Translations under genes and position numbers: made by a program
Notes under the pieces: generated by a model
Database searches by the model: none
What the model was told of the DNA's origin: nothing
Seen by the model: the letters and a program-made list of their open reading frames with translations, nothing else
Origin: Pascua guehoae
Lineage: Eukaryota > Basidiomycota > Tremellomycetes > Trichosporonales > Trichosporonaceae
DNA: 64,000 nt
Assembly (NCBI GenBank): GCA_001600415.1
Contig: BCJX01000001.1
Coordinates: forward strand, 3,606,410 to 3,670,409
Reading direction: 5' to 3'
Part shown: piece after piece, positions 12,454-25,374 of the stretch
Position numbering within the stretch: position 1 is the first letter of the stretch
Layout of the letters: every line of letters begins with the position of its first letter

Positions 12454-13586
12454 ACAGAGAAAACTGGGCCGCCGTATTTTCTCGGGTCGTATTGTGGCGC
12501 ACCCGCAGGCCAGGACTGTATTTTGGCGGTACGAGGGAGAAGTTGATGGACAGTAGCCTAGCCCGGCGTTCACTGCAGGTAGCGTCGACAGTTGTGGTGG
12601 GTACGAGAGGGGCAAGAGTCTGATGGAAGCCGGGCCTGGACATTGAAAGTGTACGTAGTTTGTGAATGGCATGCCAGCATCTGTACATGAGAGAAATGGA
12701 AACGTGGTCGAAAGCGGAAGTTGGCCGCCCAGGCAAGGCAGCATCCGGCTGCGGCGAGCCAGGGAGCGAGCCGTGTGGGCTTGCGGGCTTGTGGGATACT
12801 GGCAGTAGCTGAGTAGCTGGGACCTAAGTGGACCTGGAATCACCTGCGAGCACGCGGTGCGGGCTAGCTGGGTTAGGTTGGGGGGCAGAGCAAGGGGGAG
12901 CAAGGGGATGCCCATATGGTGCGCACACAATTACGGTAACGACCCGGGGAAATTGTCTCACCTGCCACAAGCATGCCACCAGAGCCACCAAAGACAAAGC
13001 AAGCATGCAAGCATCTCTCTCTCTGCCATCTCTGGCCCGTCCGTCCTCGACTTTGCCATTCTCGGCCAGGGCGCCTCTGTACCTCTGTGCTTTACCCACA
13101 CCATGCATGCAACCCTAGCCCCTTACCCAACCGCCAACCGCCGCCGCTCACTGACCCATCCCATTCTAGCGCCTGTACTTTGGTGTCCCTGCTTGTTCAG
13201 TTGGTTGTTCGAGTTGGTTATTTGCGCACAGTGTGGGTGTGTTTTTTCTGGTTTGTGCCTGGGGTCCCATCGTCGTTCAAACTCAATCCTCGGCCGTCGT
13301 CTTGTCCTCGACACGCATCCCATCCAGTGTTCGTTTCCATCCACGCCACGCCACGCCGCGCCACGCCGCCAGCGCCTCGACGCCTCGTCCACACGCTTCC
13401 GGCAACGGTACGACTTGGCACGCCGCAACGACGCACCAGACCAAGACACCAGACACTTGGGTGCCCCAGCGTGGCGACGGATCCTCGGCACCACCCACTC
13501 CACGATCCACAACCCAACACCATCATCCGAAACCAACACATCCAGCAGGCCCGCACGCATCCGCATCCCCCGCCCAGACGCGGCCG
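12454..13586. other. Intergenic region, leader of the ADF-H/PH gene
   Basis: No gene was recognised. The right half is C-rich with CCACGCCACGCC-like runs near 13335-13370 and probably is promoter and leader for the gene starting at 13587. Confidence 0.5.
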
Positions 13587-16500
13587 ATGTCCGCAGACAC
13601 CTCCGACCCCGCGCTCGCCGCGGCCGTTGCGGCCGTGCACGCGCCCGACGACGATACTTGCTGGTGAGTGCCTGAGTCGGATCGCGGATGGGCCGAGTGT
13701 TCCATCCCGGGAACACAGAGCGAGACGAGACAGAGACGCAGAGGACGAGGAAGAAGGAGAGAGAAGCAACCAAAAGAAACAGCAGCGGTTCAAGGAAACG
13801 GAAACACGCCACCACACATCAAAGAGTCACAGTGACAATTGTTCATCTGTGCATGTCTGCATGTCTACATTGCACGCCGTGTACTGCCCTCTGCACTGGA
13901 TGCATCGTGCACGGACGTGCCCGGGCCGCATGGCATGGCCGAGGACGCGTCGGATGCGATCGCCTCGCACAGCCATGTCTCACCTGTGCACATGGGACGC
14001 GACGACGGATGTTTTATGCCCCGCACACCAGCTTTGCCCTCGTGCTCGTCGACGCGTCGGCGCCGGCGCCGTGTCCGCATCCTCGTCTCATGCTGTGTAC
14101 ACCACACGCGCTTTTTGCGTGCGCAAAACGTTACCACCTCCAACCTCCCCCTTACGCCCTGCTCTCACTCGTGGTCGTCTTCCTCACGCAACCTTTCTCC
14201 CACCCTCCCGCATAGCCGACAACTAACAACCACAGGCTCGTCGCGCGCTATGCCGAGCCCGGCACCGGCGTCATTGTCCTGTCCGCATCGGGCGCGGACC
14301 CGTCCCTCCCACACCTGCGGCGGTACGTCGACGCGCCCGCGGGGAGCGACGCCGTGTTTGCGTACGCGACGGTCCAGGGGCGTGGGCTCGTGCTGCTCCG
14401 TATCGCGGATGGGGTGAGGTGAGTCTCGACTTGGGCGAGGACGGGGATGGGACAAGAGGGGAGGGGAGGGGTGCGGTTGGGCTTGGGTGTGGCCCGCGAG
14501 CGTGCGGCAAGGGCTGTGGGGACCACGGATGGGAGCGGGGGATGTGGTGGGGATGAGACGGGACCCCGGATCGCCGAGCGCGCTGTGGATGGGGGAGGCG
14601 AGGTGCACCAGCGGGGGCGAGCTCGGCGGTGGCAACGCCGCGAGCTCGGCCAGGAGACGGGTCCAGGACGAGGTGTGCCTACAGGACATGACAAGGTTTG
14701 GCCCGTGGCACGGGCGTCGACGCAGGGACGACGTCGGCGTCCGTGTGCGCATGCCGCGTCAGTCTGTGCGCCGGCATGTGTCCATGCGTACGTGCGCCTG
14801 TCGTCTGTCGCGTGTCGTTCTGTCGTCCCTCGGCGCATGTCGGAGCGGCATGGCGGCACAGGGGTCGCAGGGTCCGGTGACAAACTGCTCCGACAATGGC
14901 CACCCGGACACACCCTGCGATGCCGGCGCGGCCGCTTGCGCCGCTGCTGGGTTGCTGTTGGTGCCATGCGGGGTATGCTGGTGTCGGTGCAGAGTAGCGC
15001 CTCAAAGATGTGTCCAATGTGGATGCGCATTGATCGTGTTGTTGTTTGGGTCGCACCAACTGTCGCCTCCTCTCAACACGGACTCGCTGCCCACCCATCC
15101 CTTCACCCCCTTTCATGTCTCCCCAGAGTTCTCTCACGCGCAACCTTCATCTGTGTGGCAGCTACTAACCCCCCAGCGGTGTGCGCAGAGCCAAGGCCAT
15201 CGTGCACTCGCGTGCCTTTGCAGCTCTCTTCCCAGTGAGTAACCCATCCCTTCGCAATGCCTCTCCCACATCCCCCGATCCCCCGATCCCCATCTCGGGT
15301 CGGCACCGTCCTCCTCGTCACTCACACACAGGACTATCTGGCACTCGCCACGCTTCTCAAGGCTGGAGATCTCACAGACGCGCTCGTCCGCGAGCGCCTC
15401 GGCATCGACTCTGTTGGGTCTGCGGGCGCACCAGAACCAGAACCAGAACCAGAACCGCAAGCAGTCGAGCACTCTTCTCCGACACCTGCACCAAAAGCAG
15501 TGCCGGAACCCGAGCCGTCTGCAAAGACTCGAGAAACTAAACGAGATGCGGCCGCCGCCGAGCCTGTGAAAGCTGCTCCTGTGCCAATAGCAGGGCCAGT
15601 GCCAGTACGGGCAGCGGCACGAGCCAAGGCTCCATCCTCCCTCGCTTCAACCCCAACACCCACTGATGCCGCACGATCATCCACTCCCCCACCACCCGCA
15701 CTAGCAGCATCCACGCCGCCAAGACCACCACCAGCACCCAAGACGACAACGCCAGATGCGCCCACTACTCCTGGCGACGAACGCGACGTTCCCAGCGTCC
15801 CAGTGTCGGTCAGCACGACACCTGCGGCCGAATCCATTGCCGTATTCGAACCCGCACCCGACGTGCCCCCAGTGCCCATGCTGGCAGCGGAAAGAGTAGC
15901 TGCACTGGCAGCAGCACAGGCGAAATCCACTCCTGACGCGCCGGCATCGGTTAGGCCGGAAAGACGGCGACCTGTACCTTCTCCAGAACCACCATCTTCG
16001 CACCAAGGAGTAGTCGTCGTCGACAAGGAGCCTGTTGTTGTCGTGCCCGCCGAGCCAAAGGCGCGCACACCGGCCCTCTCAGTGTCTGTCCCGTCGGGGC
16101 CAAAGCAGCCGCCTCCGCCAGTACCCACCGAGTCTGGGGCGTCCATTTGGGCATCCCCGTCGCCGATCCACACCTCGCAGTTGAGCCCACAACGTCCAAT
16201 GCGAACAGGCGACGCGATGCTGTCCCCGATGGACACCCCTTCCGACGTCTCGTCCCAGCGAGGCTTTGACGCGCTCTCCCCCATCGTGGGCTCCCCAGCG
16301 GACACTCTGTCGCCGCTCCGCGCCTATGACGCCTTGTCACCAGGTTCGGCCACCGACGCCTTGTCACCAGTCTCCACGTCGCCCGCTTCTCTCACCTCTT
16401 TTACGCAACGCTCGACCGACTCTCTCACCCCCGTCCGCACTTCTCCTGCCGAATCACTTCCATCTGCGCGTCCCGCCTCCAAAACTGCAGGGGTGCCATC

Positions 16501-19500
16501 ACCAGCAGCCCGCTCACCTCCCGGAGTATCCCCCGCTGCAATTGCACACTCGCGGCAAACATTTGGTGCGAGCAACTTTAGTGCACTGGCCAGCGGGCCG
16601 CATCCTCCATTGCCAGCTGCGCCTCGGAGCGCCTCGCGCGAGACGTCGTTAACGACCCCACCGCATCTGCGCCCGTCGTCGCGCGAATCATCCCTTGACT
16701 CGCTGCAACCCATCGTTACCTCGAATCTGACATCGCCGGGGTCCTCTGCTCCCACACACGGAATGTCTGGCTGGACATCGCAGACCTCGCTCACGTCGTT
16801 GCCGTCGACAAACTCGTTTGCGACGGCCCATTCACGCCAGCTGTCCAGCTCACCCGACTCGCACATCTCTCATCTGTCATCGTCGCGACCCATGTCAGAA
16901 ACAGTTGAAGAAGAAGACGAGTCATCCGTCGAGTCCTCTGTCTGGAGTCCCGCGACGGCCTCGCCGACTTCACCAACCTTGGACGACCAACTGCGCGACA
17001 GCGACGTGCCTCGGCTACCGCACTCGAACCGCATGTCGCGCGAGACCCTCCGCCCACACTCTACCCAGATGAACGGAACACCTCTATCCTCGTCGCCACA
17101 CCCCGTTCCCGACGTCCCCTTGCCGCCTCTGCCACCACCTTCCAATGCCCCCCCGCTACCACCCGTGCCAAGACGGTCGTGGAGCCGCGGACCCCCACCA
17201 ATGCCTGTGAGCCCGGTGCCAGACGTCCCATTACCGCCCCTCCCGACCCCACCGAGTCGAACGCCACCCAGCAGCTACGTGGCCCCCAGGCGCGGGCACC
17301 AGCGTGAAGAGACGGTTGACATTGACGCGCTCCTGGCACAGGCCCAGGCCCTCCCTGGTGTCCAAGCGCATGCGCACGAGCTCCCTCCGCTACAGCCGCT
17401 TCCATCGTCTGTGCGCGTCGCATCCCTTCAAGCCATGCCGCCGGGCATGCCACCCCTGCCACCGATGCCGTCGCTGCCTCAAAGGTCGATGACGCCAGAC
17501 TCACAGACACCTGTCGACACGCCCCTCGAGGCGGCGTTGCCAGAGTCGACTCTGCTTGAGCGGCCCAGTCTGCCACTGCCCGAAGCTCCACCCGTGCCTC
17601 CGCTTCCCTTGCACCATCGGAGGACGGCCTCGGGGACCTCGACGCCTGCCACGTCCACCGTCGAAAGCGCCCTTTCGTCGGCGACGACAGCGACGGTGAC
17701 GGGCGCCGCATCGACTCCCGTGTCACCCGCGACAAAGGTGCCACCCACGCGCAAGCCTGTGCCCCCGATCGACGGTGATGTCCTCGCGAGCGTGGTGCCG
17801 CGCGGATCCTCCCTGGGTGCTCCTCGAGCGCCGTCGATCGGTGCCGCGTCGTACAAGTCGTTTGACACGGCGTCGACGGCCATGCCCCGATTCTCAATCG
17901 ACGGCATGTCCACAGCGAGCGGGGGGGCAAGTGTGCACCGGACCTCGGTTGGCGCCGCGTCGACCCACTCGCGTCGCTCCAACCACTCGCACTCGCGCAA
18001 CCAGTCATGGACAAGAGGCCACTCGCGCAACCAGTCATGGTCCCACGACGAGCCCCTGCCCCCACTGCCAGTGGACGACAGGACATCGCAGCGGAGTAAA
18101 GGGGAGTCGCCGTTTGTTGACTCGTCACCCCAGTTTTCCGGGTCGCCCCAGTTCCCCGACTCTTCACGGGTCTCTTCTCCTCTGGTCGACCAGGAGCCCG
18201 TGCCTGCATCGCCGCCACAGCGCCCAGACACGTTCAAGACGCCACCACCATCGTCGCCACCGACATCCAAGCGCGCGCGTCCTTCCCCGCTCCCCATTAA
18301 CGCGTCGCCACTCCACCTCGCCCACCTGGAGACTCAACGGCAGCTCGAGCGGCAGTTTGACCCAGACCTGCTCACACCCAGCGATTCGTTAGATGCGCGC
18401 TCGAGTTTCTTGTCGGTCTCCAACTCGCCCATGTCGGCGAGTGTCCTGGACCTGAGCGATATCGGCGCAGCAGCGACGGCGGCGGCCACGATCATGCCCG
18501 TGGGCCACATGGCGAGTGCGCGCGTTGTCGATCTGTCCAATGGCCACCTCAAGCGGCGCGCTCAAGCTGGTCGCTCTGGACGCCCAGAACGCGAGATTGC
18601 GCCCATGTTCTCAGACTCGAGCGCGACGGACACGAGCGATTTAAGCGACACCTCGTCTGACTCGGACGATGAGATTGGTGAAGTGTGCAAGCCTTTCGTG
18701 TCGGACCAGACTGCGGCGGTCATGACGCGCTCGCCAAGGGCGATGGCTGCGGTCCCAGACGTACCCTCCGAGGTCGAGCTCTCAACCCCGCCCACAGGCA
18801 GTGTCGATCGCTTCCGCACCCCGCCGTCTACAACGTCTACGAAGGCCATCGCTCCCATGCCAATGCCCCACGACCTTCTCTCACCTCAGCCGTCGCCGCA
18901 GCCGTCACCAGAGCCACCGCACGACATGCTTTCACCACAACCGTCGCCTACGCTGCCCCCGCGCAAGGACAGTCTTCCACACGACCTGCTGTCTCCGACC
19001 GCGGCAGGTTTCCCTGGCGATTTCACTGACCGTCCCCCGCCCCCAACGTCTGCTGATTACCCGTATTCGCCCGTCATGGATCACGATGACACCTCGGGCG
19101 CGGACGCTCCACGCCCATCGCTCGGACACCGGCCGCAGCGTTCGGTCGACAGCACCTCGACGTCGCGGCCGCAAGGGATTTACGGCCACCAGCCGCGCCC
19201 ATCGCTTGACAGCTTTGCGACTGCGCGCATGGCGACGAGCCAGGACTACCCGCGACCGTCCATTGACAGCTACTCGCGCCGCACACCATCGAGCCTAGAC
19301 CATCATCCGCGCCCCTCTGTCGACAGTTACTCGCGTCGCACGCCGTCAAGTCAGGGGCACCACCCCCGGCCGTCGATCGACAGCTATACTCGCCGCGCCC
19401 ACTCGAGCCAGGGCCACCACGGGCGGCCGTCTGTCGAAAGCTTTGCGACTGCATATGGCACACCATCGAGCCAGCGTCCGTCAATGGAGAGCTTTGCCAC

Positions 19501-22339
19501 CTCGCGTGTCGTTGGTCAGGGTCACCGTCCACAGCGTTCAGTCGATGGCGGGCCAACGTCGCGTCTGACGCCCTCACGGCAGGGCCACTCCCACCAGCGA
19601 TCGATGGATGGGAGCGTTGACAGTCTCGCTCAAGGGCGCAGGCTGCAGTCACGTCCTCAACCACAGCGGTCGGTCGACAGCTTCCATTCCGCCCACAAGC
19701 ACGCGTTTGTCACGAGCACCGGCTCGCTGACGTCGTCGACCGGCCACGGCTCGCCATTTGCCACGACCTCGCCTCCATCGCAGGGCTCGCACCACGGGCA
19801 CGGCTCACAGTCGTCACTGTCCAAGATCCGTTTCGCGTTCCGATCACCGTTTGGGTCGAGCAGCAATACTAATGTCAATGGGGACGCGGTGGTATCACAG
19901 TCCATGAGTACATCGCCTCCTCCCCCACACTCGCCACCAAGCCAGCGCCTACGCAAGGCGTCCCTGTCACGCGCGTTCCGGCTCAAGCGCAACTCGACGC
20001 CGCCCAGCTCCCCCGGACGCGTCCACGGGTCTTCGAGCTCGCACTCGCACGGGCACGGGGGGTACACGGACATGAACGAAGGGTACATGTCGGAGAAGGA
20101 AGAGTCCCTCGCTGGTCTGGGTCTTGGCACGGTTGGCGGCTTCCGGTCCAACACGTACCGCACGCCTTCCGGAGGCATCGGGTACACGCCGCCCGCCCCA
20201 CGCGAGCGGGACGCCGCGGCCTCCACTCTCGATGCCGAGGCAGCGCTCTACAAGGCGCGGCAAAAGAGCTTAGCCGAACAGAACGAAGCGCACGAGCGCT
20301 GGCGTCGTCTTGAGGGCGAGCGTGCCGCCCGCCGCGCGCGCGTCCCTAGCAACCCCCGCGTTGCCGACTCGCGCGTCACGTCCATGGCGAGCTCGGGGTT
20401 TAGTGACGAGGAATACTCGCAATTTTCACACATTACCCACACGACCGACCAGGCAAGCGACGAGGTGCCCCAGAGCCTCTCGCTTGCCGTCGTGCGGACT
20501 GCGGGCGACTCGCCTGGACCATCGCCTGTAGACCAGCTCAATGCCGCCGCGACGGCCGCGCGCCGGCACCGCCTGCGTGCGCGCGAACCGCAGCCGAGCT
20601 CGGATGGGCACGTCGACGACGAGCACGAGCTCCTTGACGAGCAGCTCGAGTATGACTATGTCTCAGACGAGGTGGACCGCCCCGAGAATGGCGTTCTGCG
20701 CGGGCCATACGCGACTCTCGCGTACGCCGAACCGTATCCGGACCAGAATGGCCGGCGCGAGACGGCCTATGAGGATGCCGAGACGGGCGAGGACGAGGAA
20801 GCCGACGATACCCTGGGTGCTGATGACGTCGATGCGCCGCAGGGTGCCCACGTCAACGCCAAAGCCGACGTTGCCAACCACGTTGATACGAAACGCAGTG
20901 CAGAGTCGGACCGCGTCGAGGTGGCGCGTGTCGCGGCCAGGAATGAAGACGAGGACCTCGTCGAGGCGGAGGATGAGGCACCCGAGTACGACGAGGGCGA
21001 AGAGAAGGTGCCGGAGTACGACGAGGCCGAGGGGCTCATGGTCGCCGAGGCCGAGGCCCGCCTTCGTGACGAGGAGCGCCGTGCAAAGGACTCTGTGCGC
21101 AGGGCACAGCAGGAGGACGAGACCCAGCGTGCCAAACAGGACGACGAGGAACGCCGCGCAAAGGACTCGGTGCGGCGTGCCCAGCAAGAGGACGAGGAAC
21201 GTCGCGCGAGGGAAAGGGAGGAGGAAGAACGACGCGCAAAGGAGGAGGATGAACGCCGCGCAAAGGAGGAGGATGAACGCCGCGCAAAGGAGGAGGAGCG
21301 TCGTGCAAGGGAGGACGAGGAGCGACGCGCAAGGGAGGAAGAGGAGCGACGCGTGAGGGAGGCCGAGGAGAAGCAGCGAGAGGCAGAAGAGAGGGAAAAG
21401 CGCGCCGCTGCCGAGCGCCGCGAGGCCGAACGGCGCGCGCGTGAAGAGGTAGAACGCACGCGCAGGAGGGAAGAAGAACGAATCCGGGCTGCGGAACGCG
21501 CAAAGGCCGAACGTATCGCGGCGGAAAAGGCGCGCGAGGAGATTCGGCTCCAGCTGCGCAAGGGCAAGAAGGATGGCGGCGTCATGTTGCGCGGGGTGAG
21601 TAGATTGTGAAGGTTGAGCCGGACGAGTCTGCGACGAGAGGCGAGGCGAGGCGAGGCGAGACCCGGGCTACCGAGCACGCCGTGTAGACGGAGCGCAACA
21701 CTGCATGTTCTGAGTCGCGTGCACCCATGTGGTGACGAGTGCAGAGGGCAGTCCCAGTGAAGAGCTGAACATGCCCTCTCTTCACCATCCGATCTTTGCC
21801 ACCATCTCACCAACTCGCCCTCCCCTTTCTCCTACTTGCTCCTTCTACCCGTCCAAACCCACTCTTCGCGTGCTCAAGCTAACACACAGTGGGTCACGGT
21901 CCAAACGACCAAATCCCTCGCGTGGCGTCGCCGCTACTTCCACCTGCTCGGCCGCGAGCTGCGCATGTTCAAGGGCGATGCGTCCGCCGACACGGATCCC
22001 GTCGACACGGCGCCCCTCGATGGCGCGCGCATTAGCCACGATTACGAAGACAGCCAGGTCCGCGGGAGCTGGAAGCTGCGGGATGGCAAGGGAGAGGTGA
22101 GTGCGAGACGAGACGCGTAGCGCCGAGTGGAGCCGAGAGGGGGTGGGGGCCTGGTTAGAGCCATCCGCGTCGTAGATACTCCTGGGCCCTGTTCCCCATC
22201 CGTGACCGTACCCACCACAGTGCCGCTCTCCACACACAACCACACCCATACTAACGCGCAGGAATTCCTCATGTTTGCCGACTCGACAGAGGACAAGGAC
22301 ACGATCCTCGAAGGTCTCTCAGTCGCTATTGGGACCTAG
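13587..22339 (+). CDS. Giant ADF-H + PH domain cytoskeletal protein
   Basis: The protein is 2288 aa from six exons (13587-13663, 14236-14418, 15177-15234, 15332-21595, 21890-22096, 22262-22339). Residues about 1-133, spread over the first four exons, form an ADF-homology domain of coactosin/drebrin type (motifs CWLVARYAEPG, VLLRIADGVRSG, AKAIVHSRAFAALFPDY), expected to bind actin. Residues about 135-2000 are disordered, rich in Pro, Ser and Thr, with LSP and PSP clusters and a tandem RPS-D-S repeat block (about 1364-1558). A Lys/Arg/Glu helix follows (about 2009-2188), predicted to be a coiled coil or single alpha helix. The last two exons encode a C-terminal PH domain (WRRRYFHLLGRELRMFKG, about 2195-2288) for membrane lipids. 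Inference: it links cortical actin to membrane. The second and third introns before exon 4 are long (573 and 758 nt). No fungal gene name is known to me for this order. Confidence 0.9.
19105..19690 (+). repeat. About ten protein-level repeats with RPS/V-DS core
   Basis: Units of about 18-22 codons share HPRPSVDSYSRRTPSS or variants (QRSVDS, RPSMESFAT). They lie inside exon 4 of the ADF-H/PH gene. Codons vary between units, so the amino-acid pattern, including a basic residue two or three positions before Ser, appears to be kept. Confidence 0.85.
21060..21560 (+). repeat. ERRAKEED tandem repeats in a charged helix
   Basis: Seven- to fourteen-residue units such as DERRAKEE repeat almost without break, with near-identical DNA at about 21230-21300. 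They form the long charged helix before the PH domain. Confidence 0.85.
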
Positions 22340-22726
22340 TTGTGTCGTCTGTCCGCGTGTTTGCTCGTTCTGTCCCCCATCCGTCCCCATCGCTCGTCAT
22401 CCATTGTTTCCAGCCCCCACTTTTGAACCCTGTCGCGCGTTCTTGCAAACCACGCCCACCACCGCTACCCGTCGTGTTGTATATATTCACCGTCCCCTGA
22501 TATCTTGGCCTGATAATCTTGGCCCATCTTGTACCAGTGTCATACTAGACATCGGGAATGCATAATGTCCAACCGCACCACACGTTTGCAGCACACGCTT
22601 CCAGTTTACTCTCGTCGGCCACATCTCACAGACTGCATCTCTCGCTACCCGCGGGGCCGCGCTTGATCAAGCTCTATATGACCGCGCGAATCTCGCCCAA
22701 ATCTCGCACACCGCACACGATCGGCC
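22340..22726. other. Convergent 3' intergenic gap
   Basis: The gap separates the tail-to-tail ends of the ADF-H/PH and cyclophilin genes. It carries an AT-rich stretch near 22480 (GTATATATTC) and no gene. It presumably holds both polyadenylation regions. Confidence 0.5.
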
Positions 22727-24966
22727 CTACTCCCTCTCATCGTCCATGACCATATCGCTCCCAGGACTACGCGCCCGCGGGCTCCGACTCCGACTCCGAC
22801 TCCGCCGCGGGCTCTCCCGCCTCTCAGCCGACCGCCACGCGTCGGCCCGCGCCACACGTCCCGGATCGCGATACTCGCCCTCCTCGCGCTCGCCGCCATA
22901 ATCGAGCGCCGGCCCCAGGCGGTCCGCTAGACTACGGTCGTCATCTCTGCGCGCGCCCGCGCCCCTGTCCCACCGGTCAAAGTCGCGCCCGCCCGAGCTG
23001 CCACTCGCGCGGGCAAATGCCGGGCGCGCGTCGACACCCCGCTCCCACCGCTCGCCCGATCCGGGCCCGCGGTCATGGCGGCGGCGCGGGCGGACGTCGT
23101 GCCACCGCGAGTCAAAGTTGGTGGGCGGGCGGCGCGATTCGGGGTCGACGTAGCGCATCGTCCCGCGGCCTGGGGGTTAGCTTCCTGTGCGCGTAGAACC
23201 AAGACGGAGTGTGGTGGGGGGCAGCAGAGTGATACAGCAGATGGGGGCAACGGACAACGCAAGCCCGGCGTTGCGCGCCGTCCGACACTGTGCCTCTTTT
23301 CTGCCTCTTTCGGCTCTACTCCACCCTCCCCAACACGTCGATTTGGCACACCGCGCTTACTCACCCTTGTACACGACGCCATCCGAGTCCTTGACGGCCT
23401 GCCGCTCCGCCTCGAGCTTGGCCTTCATCTCCGCCATGCGCTCGAGGCGCTCCACCTCGAGACGCGCCTTTTCCTCGCGCTCGAGACGCGCGTCGAGCTC
23501 CGAGAGCGTCTCGGACGGCGACCTGCGCCTGCGGCGGGGCGAGCGGGAGCGGGAGCGCGAGTCGGACCGATCGCGGCGGCGATCACGCCGCGTGCGCTCG
23601 GTGCGCTCGGCACGTTTCTCGGGACTTGCGGTCCGGCTCTTGCTCCCGCTCTTGCTCTTGCTGGGGCTCGCGTCTCTTCCCCTTGCATCGCTGCCCTCAC
23701 GCTCGCGCCGGCGCTCGCGCCGCGCGCGTTTGGCCTCTTTGCGCTCGGCGCGCTCACGTTCGCGCTCACGTTCGCGCTCGCGCTCGCGCTCCCGCTTGCG
23801 TTCCCTGCGGCGCTCACGCTCGTCCTCTGAATCCGAGGGCTCGGACGCGACGCTCGGCGAGCGCTGGGCGGGGCGGCGCAGTTCGAGCTCGCCGGCGTGC
23901 GCGACGAGGACCGACGCCAGGGGCCGGTCGTCGGCGACGGGCAGCTTGCCGATGGTCTCGACGTGGTCCATGCCCGCGACCACGCGGCCGAAGACGCTGG
24001 CTGTTAGTGGTGCAGGGAGGATGCAGCATACACCCATGGTGGACATGGTGCACTGGGAGATACTCACACATGCTTGCCGGTCAGGTGCTCGGCGGGGCCG
24101 AGGGTGATGAACCACTGCGAACCGTTGGTGTCCCGCCCGCGGTTGGCCATGACGAGGAGGCTGGGGTTAGCGTTTGGTTCTGGAGACGACGAGCACGACG
24201 AGTACGACGGGCGCGGCACAAGTCACACGTCCCGATTGAGTACATACAGCGCCTCAAGCCGCCAACGATAGCCGTGCGCTTGCAACTTCGCTCGCATCCA
24301 CACCGGCAGCCGGCTCGCAGCCAGGCTCTCCATCTCCATCGAGGCTTAGGACGGTGCCCATCGTCCATGTGTCGCCCCTCGCAGTCGTACTCGGCCCCCT
24401 CATGCCCCCCAACTCACCCTTTCCGGTCCACCTCGGACCTCTCGCCGCTGAGCCGCTCGTCCTCAAACTTGCGCCCATAGATGCTCTGCCCACCCGAGCC
24501 GTTGCGCTTGGTAAAGTCGCCGCCTTGGATCATGAACCCGTCAATGACGCGGTGCACTGGTGATCCCTTGTACGCAAGCGGAACGCCAGAGGATGTCGTG
24601 CCCTTTTCGCCTGTACACAGCGCGCGGAAGCTGGAGTTAGCGATGGGCAATATCAGTGGCTTGGGTTTGTTTACAGGTCCGCCCCCGTTCTGACCCCGGA
24701 CGAGATGGCAGACATTATCGTCAGAAGTCCATCTCTCCATACACAGTTCCTATCCGGATAACGGACACTCACTTCTCTGCAGTCTTGGGGACGCTGCGGG
24801 TTAGCAACTGGGACAAACAAGATGCAGCCGCACGTACACATCCGAGTAGAGCTCAAACTGCGGTGTCAGTGGTAGTCCAATAACCACAACCAAAACGCAC
24901 CACAACTCGTCCAAGAGGCGCGCCATCGACGGTAAAGTCGAAGAAGACGCGTGGGAGAGGCGCCAT
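22727..24966 (-). CDS. Nuclear SR-type cyclophilin, peptidyl-prolyl isomerase
   Basis: The protein is 495 aa from seven exons (24966-24901, 24857-24838, 24793-24773, 24630-24418, 24160-24068, 23996-23365, 23169-22727). The first 170 or so residues are a cyclophilin domain with [25 protein letters not shown] (catalytic Arg, Gln) and [19 protein letters not shown]. The Trp that contacts cyclosporin in cyclophilin A is His here, as in other SR-cyclophilins, so low drug sensitivity is likely. The rest is an Arg/Glu- and Arg/Ser-rich tail with YKGRGTMRY near the last junction and RSRSRSRSP near the end, which matches PPIG/NKTR-type proteins in nuclear speckles. The expected role is isomerising prolines in splicing or RNA polymerase II factors. 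Exons 2 and 3 are only 20 and 21 nt. Confidence 0.93.
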
Positions 24967-25374
24967 GGTTGCAGATTGTGAGAGATGGGTGGTATGGAAA
25001 TGCAGCAGAGGTCCCCAAAGCCAGCTCGTGCAGCGTAAGATCAGATGCTCCATGCTCGGCAGATCATGTTTCCTGTTTCGACTTTGCGGGGATTTGGTTC
25101 CGCCAGCTGCGTGTGTATCGACGGAGATCGCCTGATGTCCGCGTCCCAGTCGTCAACACGCGCCGCCAACGCTGCCCAGAGCGCGTCCAAGTCGTGAACC
25201 GCGACGAGGACAATCAATCAATCAACACTCACCTCACCACTCACCCATCCTCCCATCGTCTTCACACAACCTCCTTTCGTCATTCTCGCGCAGTCACTCT
25301 CCCGCGTTCCCAGCACTTAGCAGCAACACACTGCCGATACCTCCCTCCCACGCCATCGATCCCACGCACCCAAG
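24967..25374. promoter_or_regulatory. Divergent promoter between cyclophilin and gamma-tubulin genes
   Basis: This 408-nt head-to-head gap must hold both promoters. The gamma-tubulin side is pyrimidine-rich with CCCTCCCAC-like runs before the ATG and contains CAATCAATCAATCAAC near 25212-25227. No clear TATA box was seen. Confidence 0.5.

Noticed and set aside
20541..21813. Long ORFs on both strands across the charged-helix region
   Set aside because: They are antisense or shifted readings of the repetitive Arg/Glu/Ala codons of the ADF-H/PH gene.
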